This document shows positions 47,031 to 58,619 of a stretch of DNA of 64,000 nucleotides, piece by piece. How positions within the stretch are numbered: the first letter of the stretch is position 1; each line of letters starts with the position of its first letter. Position numbers and translations under genes: made by a program. This DNA is from Apostichopus japonicus (lineage: Eukaryota > Echinodermata > Holothuroidea > Aspidochirotida > Stichopodidae), in assembly GCF_037975245.1 (NCBI RefSeq), contig NC_092573.1:2482501-2546500 (forward strand), written 5' to 3'. Below the pieces are notes generated by a model that saw nothing but the letters and a program-made list of their open reading frames with translations, did no database searches and was not told the origin of the DNA.

Positions 47031-47562
47031 CTGTAAAGGAAACAGGAAACAAGAGAGAATGTGAAAATGATGAAACAGGAGCCATAATAAGGAGACAGAT
47101 AGACATGCCACAGAGTTACTTATTATGACTATTCTACAGAAAACATTGAAGAATAAAGTTTTCATGATTAGTGAGTATCTTTTCATTGGTGACTTGATCA
47201 AGAGAAGCATGAATTGATGTAAAAATCAACATTTATTATCAGTTCCTGTCACGAAGGGTTAATTGACACATGGACATGGGATTGACTGTTACAGTACAAC
47301 TGCAGGTAGAGGATTGTCATGACAACATGGTTGAACAGTCTTGATGAAGCTGCACTGCCACAAAGAGTTGGGAGTCAGTTTAGTGATGGCATGTGCCATC
47401 ATTGTCATGACCACATGGTTGCATGGTCCACATAAACTTAACTGCCACTCTGAATGTAGTCGGTCTGGTAACCGCATGGCTCATGCACATCATTTTCATG
47501 ACCACAAGGTGGCAATGCTTGGGTCCGCTACTATTGAGAACCAATCAAAAGGAAGGACTTAC
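47031..47562 (-). other. Intron 5 of groucho (0.5 kb)
   Basis: A short intron occupied by the degenerate ~90-bp repeat next to exon 5 and by AT-rich sequence next to exon 6. No other element was recognised. Confidence 0.8.
47300..47525. repeat. Degenerate ~90-bp tandem repeat beside exon 5
   Basis: The word tcatgac(c/a)aca recurs around 47317, 47405 and 47496 (spacings 88 and 91), each followed by a catgg or caagg step. The word ctgccac recurs about 90 bases apart between them. The copies are diverged, so this is an old duplication. It lies in intron 5 immediately after the exon 5 donor. The plus-strand frames over it are not supported as genes. Confidence 0.55.
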
Positions 47563-47625
47563 CTCTTGTGATAAGAATGGTATTATCTGTGCACATATCG
47601 CATTTAACCGTTTGGCAATTTCAGT
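47563..47625 (-). CDS. gro/TLE: groucho exon 5: Q domain
   Basis: Acceptor ttgttacag, 21 codons in phase 0, donor gtaagt (perfect). It encodes TEIAKRLNAICAQ followed by IIPFLSQE (residues 71-91). Human TLE1 has TEIAKRLNTICAQVIPFLSQE with the same boundaries. It forms part of the second Q-domain helix. The exon is followed in the transcript by a degenerate tandem repeat that begins within about 40 bases of the donor. Confidence 0.97.
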
Positions 47626-49433
47626 CTGTAACAAAAGAGAGAAGAGAGATATATATTTTTATATATATTTATCGAAAAAACATTTAAGAAAAATCAGAAA
47701 GCCCACAAGGCAAGACAGTAAGGATGCCCTAGAGGTGCATCCGTAGACCATTGACTGTGTTTCGTTGGGAAGGTAGAAGTTACATGATTCAAGCTAATTT
47801 GACTGTCATGGGCAAAGCACAGTGACAATTTTACCACTGACAAAAGGGAATTAAAGAAAGGGTCCAAGGATAACGCTAACGACATCATCGGAATTCGGCT
47901 GATTGAAGTGGAATAAAATCCTCCAGGAACCACAAATCACCGACATGACTTTAAAACTGCAAATACACCTACTTGGCCACCACCTTGACTGATTTTATTC
48001 TTTATTGCAAACATCCCCAATCCCCTGTTCCCCCCCTCCCCCCCCCCACTCTCCCTCTTTGTCTAGCAAGTTGAAATATAATTATGAAGTAATCATTTCG
48101 TAGACCACTGCCTTTTGATACCCCATAACCTGACATAACCTGATTTTACTGACTAATAGCGAGTTCCTCCACAATTTCTCGGCTTCTCTCCACATCACGC
48201 ACGAGAGTCATTCTTTAATGGCATTCAGTCACGCCAATACCTCTGACGAGCATTGATTTTGTTTACATGCTAGTACAATTTGAGTGCCACTCCTACTGTA
48301 TGCACTCCATCGCAGTTAGAGAGTGCTCACATGGATCTCAAAAGTGTCTCCAGCAGAACAAAATATATCTGCCAAACGAGCAAGCAAGATGTTCCTGCCT
48401 CCGAGGAGATCTGTATCGCCACTTCAACATTTCTCTTTTTTTTTCCTCTTTCACATTCAACTTCCAAAAGATCAATTCGCACTAGAATCTAATTCGTTAG
48501 AGTGTTTTCAAGTTGCTTAAAGATTTCATCCCGTGTCTTTCATGAGCGGGAGAGTGGTCTTTGCTGTTGTATCCCTTTGATGAGCAAAGGAACCCTCATT
48601 ATGGATCACGATCCTTGCCCGAATGATTACATATCCTTCTCAGATTTTACAAATTAGTGTTACCTTACAACACTTGTCTGGCTGGGAGGTAGGTCATACA
48701 ATCTGCAATCTGGAGATAAATAGCTCATATCTTCTGTCTAACTCTCAGGATCTTTGGTTTGGTCGCTTAAATATCTGTCAAACAATTGCACTACTTTCAA
48801 CTAAGACACCCACCAACCCCCCCCCCCCCCCTCCCCTCCCCCATCCTGTTAATTTGGTTAGACGTTCTGTAGTTTGCGAGTTTTAACAATCGATTCCAAA
48901 CGTCGTGGTTAGTTTTGGAAATACTTCTTGCACAGATGCTTTGAACATGACACACAGTTTCAAAGCCAGGGAAAGATAGTTCTCGATGACTTGAAATGGG
49001 AGAGATTAGTGGTTAACACATAATTAGATTATGACGAGTCAAAGCCATTTAACGATCATCGGACTGAGTAATACTCTGGTAATGATTTACCTGCCGAATG
49101 ATTATAACAGTCTTATGATCGATCATATCAATCACATAAAAAAGTGATCAGTATTTTGAAAAAGGTATTTATCTAGAAAAAAAGAGCTGTTTCACTAGTT
49201 AAATCACTGTGATAATTTTACGAAACATTGTGAAACACCCACAAAACTTGTAAATTAATGACATTTTCTCGTTTCATGAATGTGTAGGAGGGGGATTGTG
49301 AGGGGACGGCGGGGGTGGGGGGTGGACGCGGGTTAAACAACATAGCAGACCTTTGTAGAAAATGTTTAAATTAATTAAGTAAATGAAGTCAATTTTTCAA
49401 GATTTTTTTCATTTTACACTGTCAATTAAGCTG

Positions 49434-49476
49434 ATATATATGTGCATATATATATACATATACACACACATATATA

Positions 49477-49525
<49 letters not shown>

Positions 49526-49554
49526 GTATATGTATATATATATACATGTATATG

Positions 49555-49585
<31 letters not shown>
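49434..49585. repeat. TA/TATG microsatellite in intron 4
   Basis: About 150 bases consist almost entirely of TATA with interspersed TATG and CATA steps. Open frames predicted here on both strands translate to Tyr-Ile strings and are artefacts of the repeat. The transcript would be able to fold on itself over much of the tract. Confidence 0.95.
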
Positions 49586-52248
49586 CTCGATGTATGCTTT
49601 CTATAAACCAACTTGAATACACAAGCCCTGCAGAAAAAAAAGTACACTGACTGAGGTCTACCTGTGATTAAGATTCATAACCACATGGTTAATTAATATT
49701 TAACTTCACCAAATATTTGCATAGAACTGCTTTCGTGTACCATGTGCGGCAATACCGTGCGCAGTATAAAGCTAGGTCTGTGCAAACATAAATCATCACA
49801 GAATGAAATCTTTTGTCATAGAAATTAAAGGATAGATCCTCTCAAACTTTGGCTTGATATTAAAGGGAATATTGAAGGAAAAATAATGTAAGTTGTTTGT
49901 GTTCAGAAATGGAAAAAGTGACACACAAAAACATACACACATACGCCTTCATGAATGCGAAGGTTATGATTATCATCGAAACCAAAAAGACTTCCATCAA
50001 ATTCATATCTTTGATGCTACTTATTACTTTTCATTCAGTGATTTGTAATAAGGATTCCTCCATACATGCTGAATTTCTTTACAACATTACCCTAATAAAT
50101 CAAAGTTTGACTCTTTCCGGGGTATTTCACACCCTGAGGAATGAAAGTTACAAAGCTGATTGAATAGTGAGCAGTAATTGCATTAGGCTGTCACGAATTT
50201 TTGTCCGCATACACTTCTGTCAACATGAATTATCCATCACATACAACCGATACAAGCTCAAACTATTTGCCTATGTAAAGGTCATGAGAGCTAATGGCAT
50301 GAAATACGCTACTGAGTCAAACAATATTCACTCATTAATGTGCCTTAAATGGCCACCAGGCTTTCAACAAATCAAATTCTAGACTGTTTTCAAGATCAGA
50401 ACATCTTTTAAAGTTAAGACCGTAATGTTAGGCAATCAATAGTAGGCCTAAAACTTATGACTTGCAAAAAGAAACCTTTTTTTTTTCTGAGTAGTCATGA
50501 AGAAGATGAATTTTGCTCACTTTTCCTTGAGTAAGACCCATGCAGAATAGAGGTTTTCCATTTTAATATTTCTTCCTTAATTCTCCCTTACTTTTTCCCA
50601 TTTTCAGGACCGCTGGGGAACCATGGTTTCAAACTTCCCTCACAGCATTTTCCCTCTCTGTGGTATTTTATCATGCACATCATTTCTTCTTTAATGCTAA
50701 ACTAGTTCAAAGGGTGAAGTTATCCCCACTTTCAACCCCCCTCCCCTCCTCCCACACCTCAGAGAAAGTTCTGTTCAACTTTCTTGTCAATTTTCACCAG
50801 CTTTTTCTTTGAAGAACGTAATACTGGTACTGGACAGACAGGGTGGACAAGATATAACCACTAGAATACTACTGTAAATAAGTCCTTCTGAAATCATAAA
50901 GTATCCAATAGCCAAAAATTTAAAGGCTACACCCAAGGGCCGCATCAAAAATAGATGCTTTTTAGCAGCATGCACAAACACACAGACAGAAGGATTTGAT
51001 ACTGTACATAGATAATTGCAAACGTTTTTATCGAAACCGATTTCCTAGGCCTTGCCAAGAGAATGACTTCTGACGTTTTTTTTTTAAGCTTCTTTACATT
51101 TTGTAACTTTCCTTTCTTATGTTGTCATTGATATGAATTGAACATGACAATCCAAGATCCATTGTAGGCATTTATGTCACCCATTGAAACAGTTTGATTG
51201 GAATATTTGATTGAGATTTTTTTTATATATATATATCGCTTTAGCGTGAGGTTTAGTTTCACATTACTAAAAAGGAAAGGAGAAAGAAAGAAAGACAAGA
51301 CTATTCAGGGAGAGAAGAAGAAGGAGAAACCCTGCTGATGTCATTATCTGAAATTGATGTTGTCATTCAGTTGTATCAATCTAGAGGGCCGTCTGGGAGG
51401 TCGCTGACAAGTCTAACCTCTCTTAATAAGAGGCAGAAGCGCAGAGAATTGGCAAGATGTCACTGGATCACACTTTTCACAGTTGGGGCAACTCCACAAA
51501 AAAATATATCGGGTACAATTTTCTCTCTCTCTCTCTATCAAATTATCTCACATATTTTGACCTCTTATTTAAAATGCTGGCCCAGCGAATAAGTGTTGTG
51601 ATCTCACAGGCTGAATATCTGACCTCAGCATGCAGAACAAGCTGAGAATGCTTCGACGACGACGTCGTTAAATATTTTGTTGAGCTGTACAACTCTGTCG
51701 TGTGCTTCATTATCTCGCTTTCCCCTTTCACTGACCCTCATGTTCTATATAATCAAAGTCATTAGAAAACAGTTGAATTTACAATATATGACCTACATCT
51801 GATAAGTGATTTCGTACAATCCAAAATACAAAGTGCCAAAATTTAAACCAAAACAACAAAATGATCATCATGAATGTATCAGGAAATATGACAGATCAAC
51901 TTTGATACTCGAACATATTCGCGCAGATTTTGTTCAAGTTTCAACAGGCTCTAAAAACATTTGGGTATATTCACCATCTATTTTTTTTTGCTTTTGGGCA
52001 GTCCACATCAGTTAAACACTCACTTCCCCTCCCCCCACCCCTGCCTTTCCTACCCTCTCCTCTAACCATTGTTTTATGCTCAAGAAGTATTTAAAAAAAA
52101 ACATAACAGACCTGTAATTAAGGCAGCGTAACAAATACTAAATATTAATTCACGATCCAAAACAGAAAGAAACTTTTGAAAAGCAACAAAAACTGTTAAT
52201 TTGAGCACAGGGAATGCTGACAATTTTCTCTCAAAGCCTCTTCCATCA

Positions 52249-52493
52249 TCGTGAGAGCCGACATCTCCTCCCGAACTAGTCAAGTCCGACCTACCCGCAT
52301 CCCTTCTGTGCCATGCACTACTAGCCTACCGCGATCTGCTTCGCCGCCCTCTATCGGTTCGCTAACTGATTGTTTTACCAGACGCATATTTGCATCCAGT
52401 TATTCTCTCTCCGTCCTCCATGAGAGCTACTTCACGCTTGAGCAGCGGTGCTCGACTCATCTCGGAATATTATTTTCGTCAAGGGTAACCGGC
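52249..52493. promoter_or_regulatory. CpG-rich block inside intron 4 (candidate regulatory element)
   Basis: I count 19 CpG dinucleotides in about 245 bases, whereas surrounding intron sequence has long stretches with almost none. The block also contains an ATTTGCAT octamer (POU-factor type) near 52388-52395. It is not repetitive and has no convincing protein frame on either strand. An enhancer, an internal promoter or an unannotated non-coding exon are all possible. The assignment rests only on composition and one motif. Confidence 0.3.
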
Positions 52494-55400
52494 CATGATT
52501 GATAGGGTGGAAACGGTTCCCTGGGATGTGAGGACAATTACATAAATTAGCCAATGTACTGACTTGTCACTTTGACAGCTGTGCTTAATTGCAATAATCG
52601 GTGATTAAGACAACTACACTTATGAATATGCAAAGGGTTCGTGAACTTGACTGATCAGTGAGTAACGAATGATGGAACATTCCACTAAAACTGACCAGTT
52701 CTACCAGATGATAACAAGAACAAGAAATATTCAGAAAAAAGTCAGATCACTTGATAAAAGTTCGCTATAGTGAGGTTCATACCACATGGCAAATCTTTGT
52801 GGTATCTAATTATTAGCCTCTAGGGGGCAGAGTCGTGGTGCGACTACTACAGCATGAGCACGAGTGGAAGAACTCCCCCTTACAGGTACTGGTACAAGGC
52901 ACGAGGACTCACTGGTACTCACTACTTAGGTAAATCTACACATTAGGTACAGTAGTAAAAAAGGATACCTAATAGCCTAGATTCCAAATGTTTGCAACTA
53001 TACTTAGAGAAGTTTATCATGCAATCCCTCCTGTAATTCTGTCAAACAGTCTAACCAATGAAAATGCCCAAACGTAGAATCTTCTAAATTGCTATGCGGT
53101 ATTAACCAGTCGACCATCTTTATTACAATATCAACACAAACTTTGTTGATACAGAATAAATGGAGGGCCTGTTACCTACTCAATCCAATAACTGTGTAAA
53201 CAAAACATTGCCCCAGTCAAGAGAAGATGAATGAAAAGAGGGGGAAAAAATATAAACAGAATATTGTCTGATCTTCATGATTTCAAAAATTAAATTAAAA
53301 AAATTGACTCGCCACAAAAAAACAGGTCATGCAAAGATAGACCATCATATGAATACCAAATCATTAAGAGAAATTTCTCTTCTCTCGGACAAATAATAGT
53401 AATGTAAACAAGCAGGTGCATATTTGTTGACTCTCACAACAAAAGATGGTAAATGAAAAAAAAAAATATGAAAACACTAGCCATAGCTGAGTCTCAGCAC
53501 AGAATTAATTGTGGTCAACCTTTTTTTTCTTTCTACAACACATGAACTTCTTGAATTTCAATGGATAAGGGGAGGAATTTACATTGCAACCGTAGAAATT
53601 AATCTGTTCCTTGGGTTTCCTCATCAAGCACCATTTTGCCACGGTAACGGATCTGCTCCATGAGAGCTTGCTCCGGCCAGTGCTGTACTACTACTACTAC
53701 TACACACGACCAAGAACCAACTGCTAGAACCAGCCATGAAAAGCCATCAAACAGTTCTAAAATTCACCTCGTCAGAGACTCGGTGGAATTATTGACGACT
53801 GAGCAAACACCAGCTTGCTCTCTGTGGAGTTCGTGAGCAAAGTTCGACAAACAAAAGCACCACTTTGGGCGCTGTTTACACAGTGGGCAGAATAACAGGA
53901 CTCAGCGGCCATTTGGAGCTCTCAAAGTCTATTTGCTCGGCAAACAATGGATCAGTTATAAAAGAAGAAAAGCAAATGTTAGAGAAAAATGTGTACAAGG
54001 ATTGTGTGTACTTATTACACAGACTGCCACAGTCGTACAGGGTGCCAAGGATAAGGCAGTACAGAGCACATGTGGCATTCCCATCTACAAATATTTGCCC
54101 ATTTATTCAACACTGCAAGCTGAAGGAATCGATCCCAGACCGTAATAGACTGAAAGATGTCTCACCATCATTGCGTTCATTACAGCAGAACTAGTGTCAA
54201 TAAAAACTCCACGAGTATTAACAAGGAGAAAGAAAAAAGGTTTTGACACTGAACGCAAAAGATAGGTAGGTTCAGATTTCACACCAAAGGTAAACACGCC
54301 AGACAAAAACGATAAGTCACGCTTAATGAATTTGGCATGGAAAGACCGAAAATTATCTTGGTTTTTTTTCTTTTTCTTTTTTCACCTGTGAAAGCATAAC
54401 AGTAGCTTTTCGTTCTTTTTTTTTCTCTTTTTTTTTTCTTCAGCTGAAAGGCAAACAGGGAGGACAATGCTTGCCTGGGTTCCCTATTACATCAACTGTT
54501 CAAAGCGGTTTCTTTACACGTTTGCACATAAAAAAGTGCAACTGCATGTCATCCACAGCGTTTTCAATACAAACATATAGGCACAGTACACATTCGATAA
54601 TGGAATATGTTTAAAACTGTCTCGTGATTTCGCCTACACAGGCAACGAACGGTAGAAGGTACAATGTCTTTTATTTTGAGCAGTTATTTGATGTTCGGTT
54701 GCTAGTTTCTGTCAGTGTTATGAAACCTTAGTAGCCAAAATGAAGATTACAAAGACTGTAAGAATCCTAATATAAAATGGACATTACGAACAGACTCATT
54801 ACTGATTCGGTTTCATTGATTCATTCTGAAATTTTCTTTCCCCAAACACTCTTTTGTCATTCAAAATGGTGATTTTAGAAGGTTTTGAATTTTTTGCACT
54901 TTGATCTTAAACCTGTGTTACAAAATTAAGCTTTAGTATTTACTAAGTCTAAAATAATCCTAACAAGATGAAGAGGACCAATAAGTGAACATTGTAGAGT
55001 GTACATGAGTATATAAGATTACTTATCAACCCTATTGTGAAATTTGTAAATCCTACCTCACAACATATGTGCAAATTACCTAAACTGATATCTGCGAACA
55101 ACTGATGTTGTAATTTTGGGGGTATTTCACTTGTACACCAGTTCAAATTCCCTGCTTTTAACATGTACACAGTAAACTTCTGTACTTAGATAATGAAACT
55201 GATAATCAGGAATAGACTGCTATGTATAAAGGTATGCCACATTTACACTCCATCTGCATGAATAGATAGATTAGTATCCGAGACGGCGGATCTTTTAATC
55301 GTAAAAACAATAACGTTATGTGCCATATGTACCAGTATCTAGGCTATCAGTTCCATCACCACTTCAAAGGGTGGACTGGATGGCGCTATTTAAACATACA

Positions 55401-57323
55401 GTAATTCCCTAACAACTCCCTGGCCTGGAGAGATCACAATTTAAGGACCGCATTTCACAATCAGTCCCAAGTTTATCGCAGGTCTCTCGACCCTGTTTCG
55501 TTTGCCAAACGACAGAATTATTATCTAGATAGCAGGTCATGTTTTATTGTTTGTACAATTTTTCACAATAAGGTTCACCCGATGTTAATTACGAGGAACT
55601 TTGAAGTATCGCGTTTACAGAACTACTTCACGTCGTAATCAGCATGTGTAAATGTTAAAAGTATACCACCTCATGTTGATTTAATACTAAAAATTCATGA
55701 TTATACTTTTCTTTTCACAAAGATCAAATTAAACCTAGCAGTTTATAATTTAAACTATGACTTAATAATATGTCATTCATCTTTTCTAAACCTTGCAACT
55801 TTAAGAACTTGTACTCATTCAACTATATCTTCCATGCCATCTCTACAGATAGATGATATAAACTGACCTTTGACCCCTAACGGTAGCACACCCCTGCTCA
55901 TTATTGACCCAATGCCTAGCCTTTTTAAACCCCTTGACAGACTTGCACAACCATTGACAAGAATAACAATCACAATATTCCCTAATTGATCCCTGTTAAG
56001 ATCCCCGATCTCTATGCCATTGTGTCCGGGGCTCTTCTCCGTGATGGAGATACTGCTCAGGTGACTCAACTGCCACTTAATACCAACTGACATAGCTTGA
56101 AATACAAACCAACTTATAACAGTCGGTAAACTCTCTCTCTCTCCAATTGGAGGAGAGGGAAAAGAGAAGAAAAGAAAAGAAAGGGAGAATGAAAAAAAAA
56201 TCCAGCAAATTCAATAGCCAGTCAGTTTGATGGTAATCAATATTTTTGTGGATGATTACTGTACTTGAGTCAATACATAGGCTTGGCTGGTGCCCCAAAG
56301 GGAACACCGGGGCGACCACAGAGTGGAAATGAATAAATGAATAAGGTTTCGATCCACTCTAGAAGCCTTTTGTGCATCATGCCTCGATGGATGGCCGTGA
56401 GTTAAGTACAGATAGATGTGTGGTAACCCCAAGGTGAATTGCTAAGGTCAGGTTATGAAAATGATAATGCTCAAAATAAATCAGATATGTGATCAGCAAA
56501 TAAATTTAAAAAAATATATATTAACTAATTCTTGTGACAAGGATCAAAATTTGTCTCTCTGATGGCTTTTCCTTCTTGCTTTGCAAATTTCTGAAACTGT
56601 AATAAATTATACTAGCTCACTTTTTTACATAGCGTTATATCATGGTAGGTTTCTATCGAAGACATGTTGGCACTCAAGGTAAGTCCTTTAGTCCCCTCAA
56701 CTAGATTGCTGGAGTACTTTAGAGGGTATAAGTACTCACAGGCCTAGGATTTTGGGTCATTTATTGGCTGAGTGATGATGCCAGTGGTTCTTCATTGTTT
56801 GCCAGTAGAAAAGAACAGGCACTTTGGCATCATTTCTACCAGTAGAACATTTCCCATGGTAATCAAGTCGGTTAATAACAACGGTCAGTCAGACATCGTT
56901 GTGATTTCCGTACCCGACCAATACGATTACAACACAGCCATTATCTGATGTATTATTAATATTTATTAATTATGTATTTGTACCAATAAAACGTTGAGCT
57001 TACTGTACTTACTACAAGAATAAACTTGACAGATACTTTGTATACAGTGACAAAGTTTTTGGATACAAATTGACAGATTGAAGGGTGGGGTGGTAAGATG
57101 GGGGAGGGAGGGAGGAAGGGTGGCAAAAAGGCAAGGGAGTGCAATTTTTACTCAGTCATCATCCTACAAAAAAATAGTATGTGTCCCATTATGGCTTCAT
57201 GAATAACTTTTTAAGATCATCCATTTTTCAACCAATGGTACTAAAGCTCAGGTCTTCCATTCGTTAGGTTACTTTCATAATGCAAATAGCAACATTAATT
57301 AAGTAACTAAAAGTTATCATCAC

Positions 57324-57368
57324 CTGTTTATGCATTTCGACGTTGAGTCCGTACGACATTTCATAATA
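57324..57368 (-). CDS. gro/TLE: groucho exon 4: 15-codon Q domain exon
   Basis: Acceptor ctcttccag, exactly 45 bases in phase 0, encoding YYEMSYGLNVEMHKQ (residues 56-70). Human TLE1 has YYEMSYGLNIEMHKQ, a single conservative change. The donor reads gtgatg, a departure from the gtaagt/gtgagt consensus at position +5 and one of the three weakest donors in the gene. Skipping this exon would remove 15 residues from the tetramerisation helix without changing frame. Confidence 0.96.
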
Positions 57369-58555
57369 CTGGAAGAGAGAAGAAATATAAAACAAATGTT
57401 AAATAACAGCAAAAAAAAAGGTCCTTCGACGAGGCGACTGTTAATTACGAAACAAATACAAACAGACACGTACAGATATACACCCTCCTCTCCCCCCCCC
57501 CTCCACTCCACAAAAAAAATCAGTTGATTTTGCATATTTATTTAAGTAGTAGGCAATTGTAGAAAAAAAAATAGGTCAGTGGCAAATTTTCGGTAAAGAT
57601 CAAAAAAATTAAAAACGTTTTAACACGAATCCCTATTTTAGCAGCTGGCTGGAGCTTAACAGAATGTGATGTATTGTTTACTCACTATCGTTCTATGAGC
57701 GATGCTTGGGAGCTTGAGACAACAGCATATTATCGGAAGTGACTGACATGTTTACTCATACTCCCAAAATGCATAAACACTCACTTTTTCTCTCTTTTTT
57801 TTTCAAACTGAGAAAGGCAAATATTCCACGGAAAACAAGTATTTATCTCATTGTTTGTTTGCGGAACCAAACACAAAGGATAAAAGGAATTGATGAGCCA
57901 TTTAATGGGCTACAGTTCATAAGGCAAACTTAACTTCTAAATATAGGCATATAAAAAATTTAAAAAAATAAAAAAACATTGTTTTTTTTGGCAACCTCCA
58001 TTCTCTTGGAAGGGTCGCCCTCCTCCATCAAACCCATCCGATTGATGAAAAAAGAAACTGGGAGAGTGAAATATACTCTCCTAAGTGCATTCTTTGTCTC
58101 ATCAACTCCATAACAAAGAAGCCCAGATGAGTTGCCCTTATAATCAAGATGACCTAATCACAACACATCTCAGTATGTCCACGTAGCTTAAAATCAGGGT
58201 AGGGGAAGGGGTGGGAGAGGGCCCGAGTGGGCTTACTGGAAATCCTCTCAACCCTACTGCTGACCATATAGCAAAGAGATCTAGATGCAAATTTAAGTCC
58301 AAAATACAACGGTCGACTATTTACATTTTTGATGTCGCTGATCTATCTATGACTCATGTGTTAAAAGTATTATATTCAGGACTTCATTATCTTCTCTTCT
58401 GGTGAATTGCCAACCATATCTCCCCTAAACCCCAACTTCCATCCGTTCCCCCCCCCTCCACCTCCCCTGCCCAACCCCTCTCAAGAATCATATGACTAAA
58501 CCCCCTTTCAGCGATACTGAGTAATGAAAAGAAGCAGGATACAAGATTAACATAC
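57369..58555 (-). other. Intron 3 of groucho (1.2 kb)
   Basis: AT-rich intron with C-rich patches near 58390-58460 and a GC-poor stretch around 57950. No gene or repeat family was recognised. Confidence 0.7.
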
Positions 58556-58619
58556 CATCACGTAATGCCTCTGTAATTCTGTCTTTTCTTGAGCGAGTTT
58601 ATCACACTCCATTTTGAGA
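58556..58619 (-). CDS. gro/TLE: groucho exon 3: Q domain coiled coil
   Basis: Acceptor ttattacag, one base completing Ser34, then 21 codons, donor gtatgt. It encodes [12 protein letters not shown] followed by TELQRHYVM (residues 35-55). Human TLE1 has [21 protein letters not shown], so the exon boundaries and length are conserved from vertebrates. This is the leucine-spaced helix that forms the dimer and tetramer interface. It is too short to stand out as an open frame and was found by family likeness plus the splice sites. Confidence 0.96.

Larger units (their letters stand above)
47626..57323 (-). other. Intron 4 of groucho (9.7 kb)
   Basis: The intron holds a long TA/TATG simple repeat (49434-49585), a CpG-rich block (about 52249-52493), C- and G-rich simple tracts, and a degraded half of the CAGGGAGTTGTT hairpin (55411-55422). 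None of the open frames has recognisable family sequence. No tRNA or transposase was seen. Confidence 0.65.

Noticed and set aside
49383-49647. Overlapping Tyr/Ile-rich frames on both strands
   Set aside because: Translations of a TA/TATG microsatellite.
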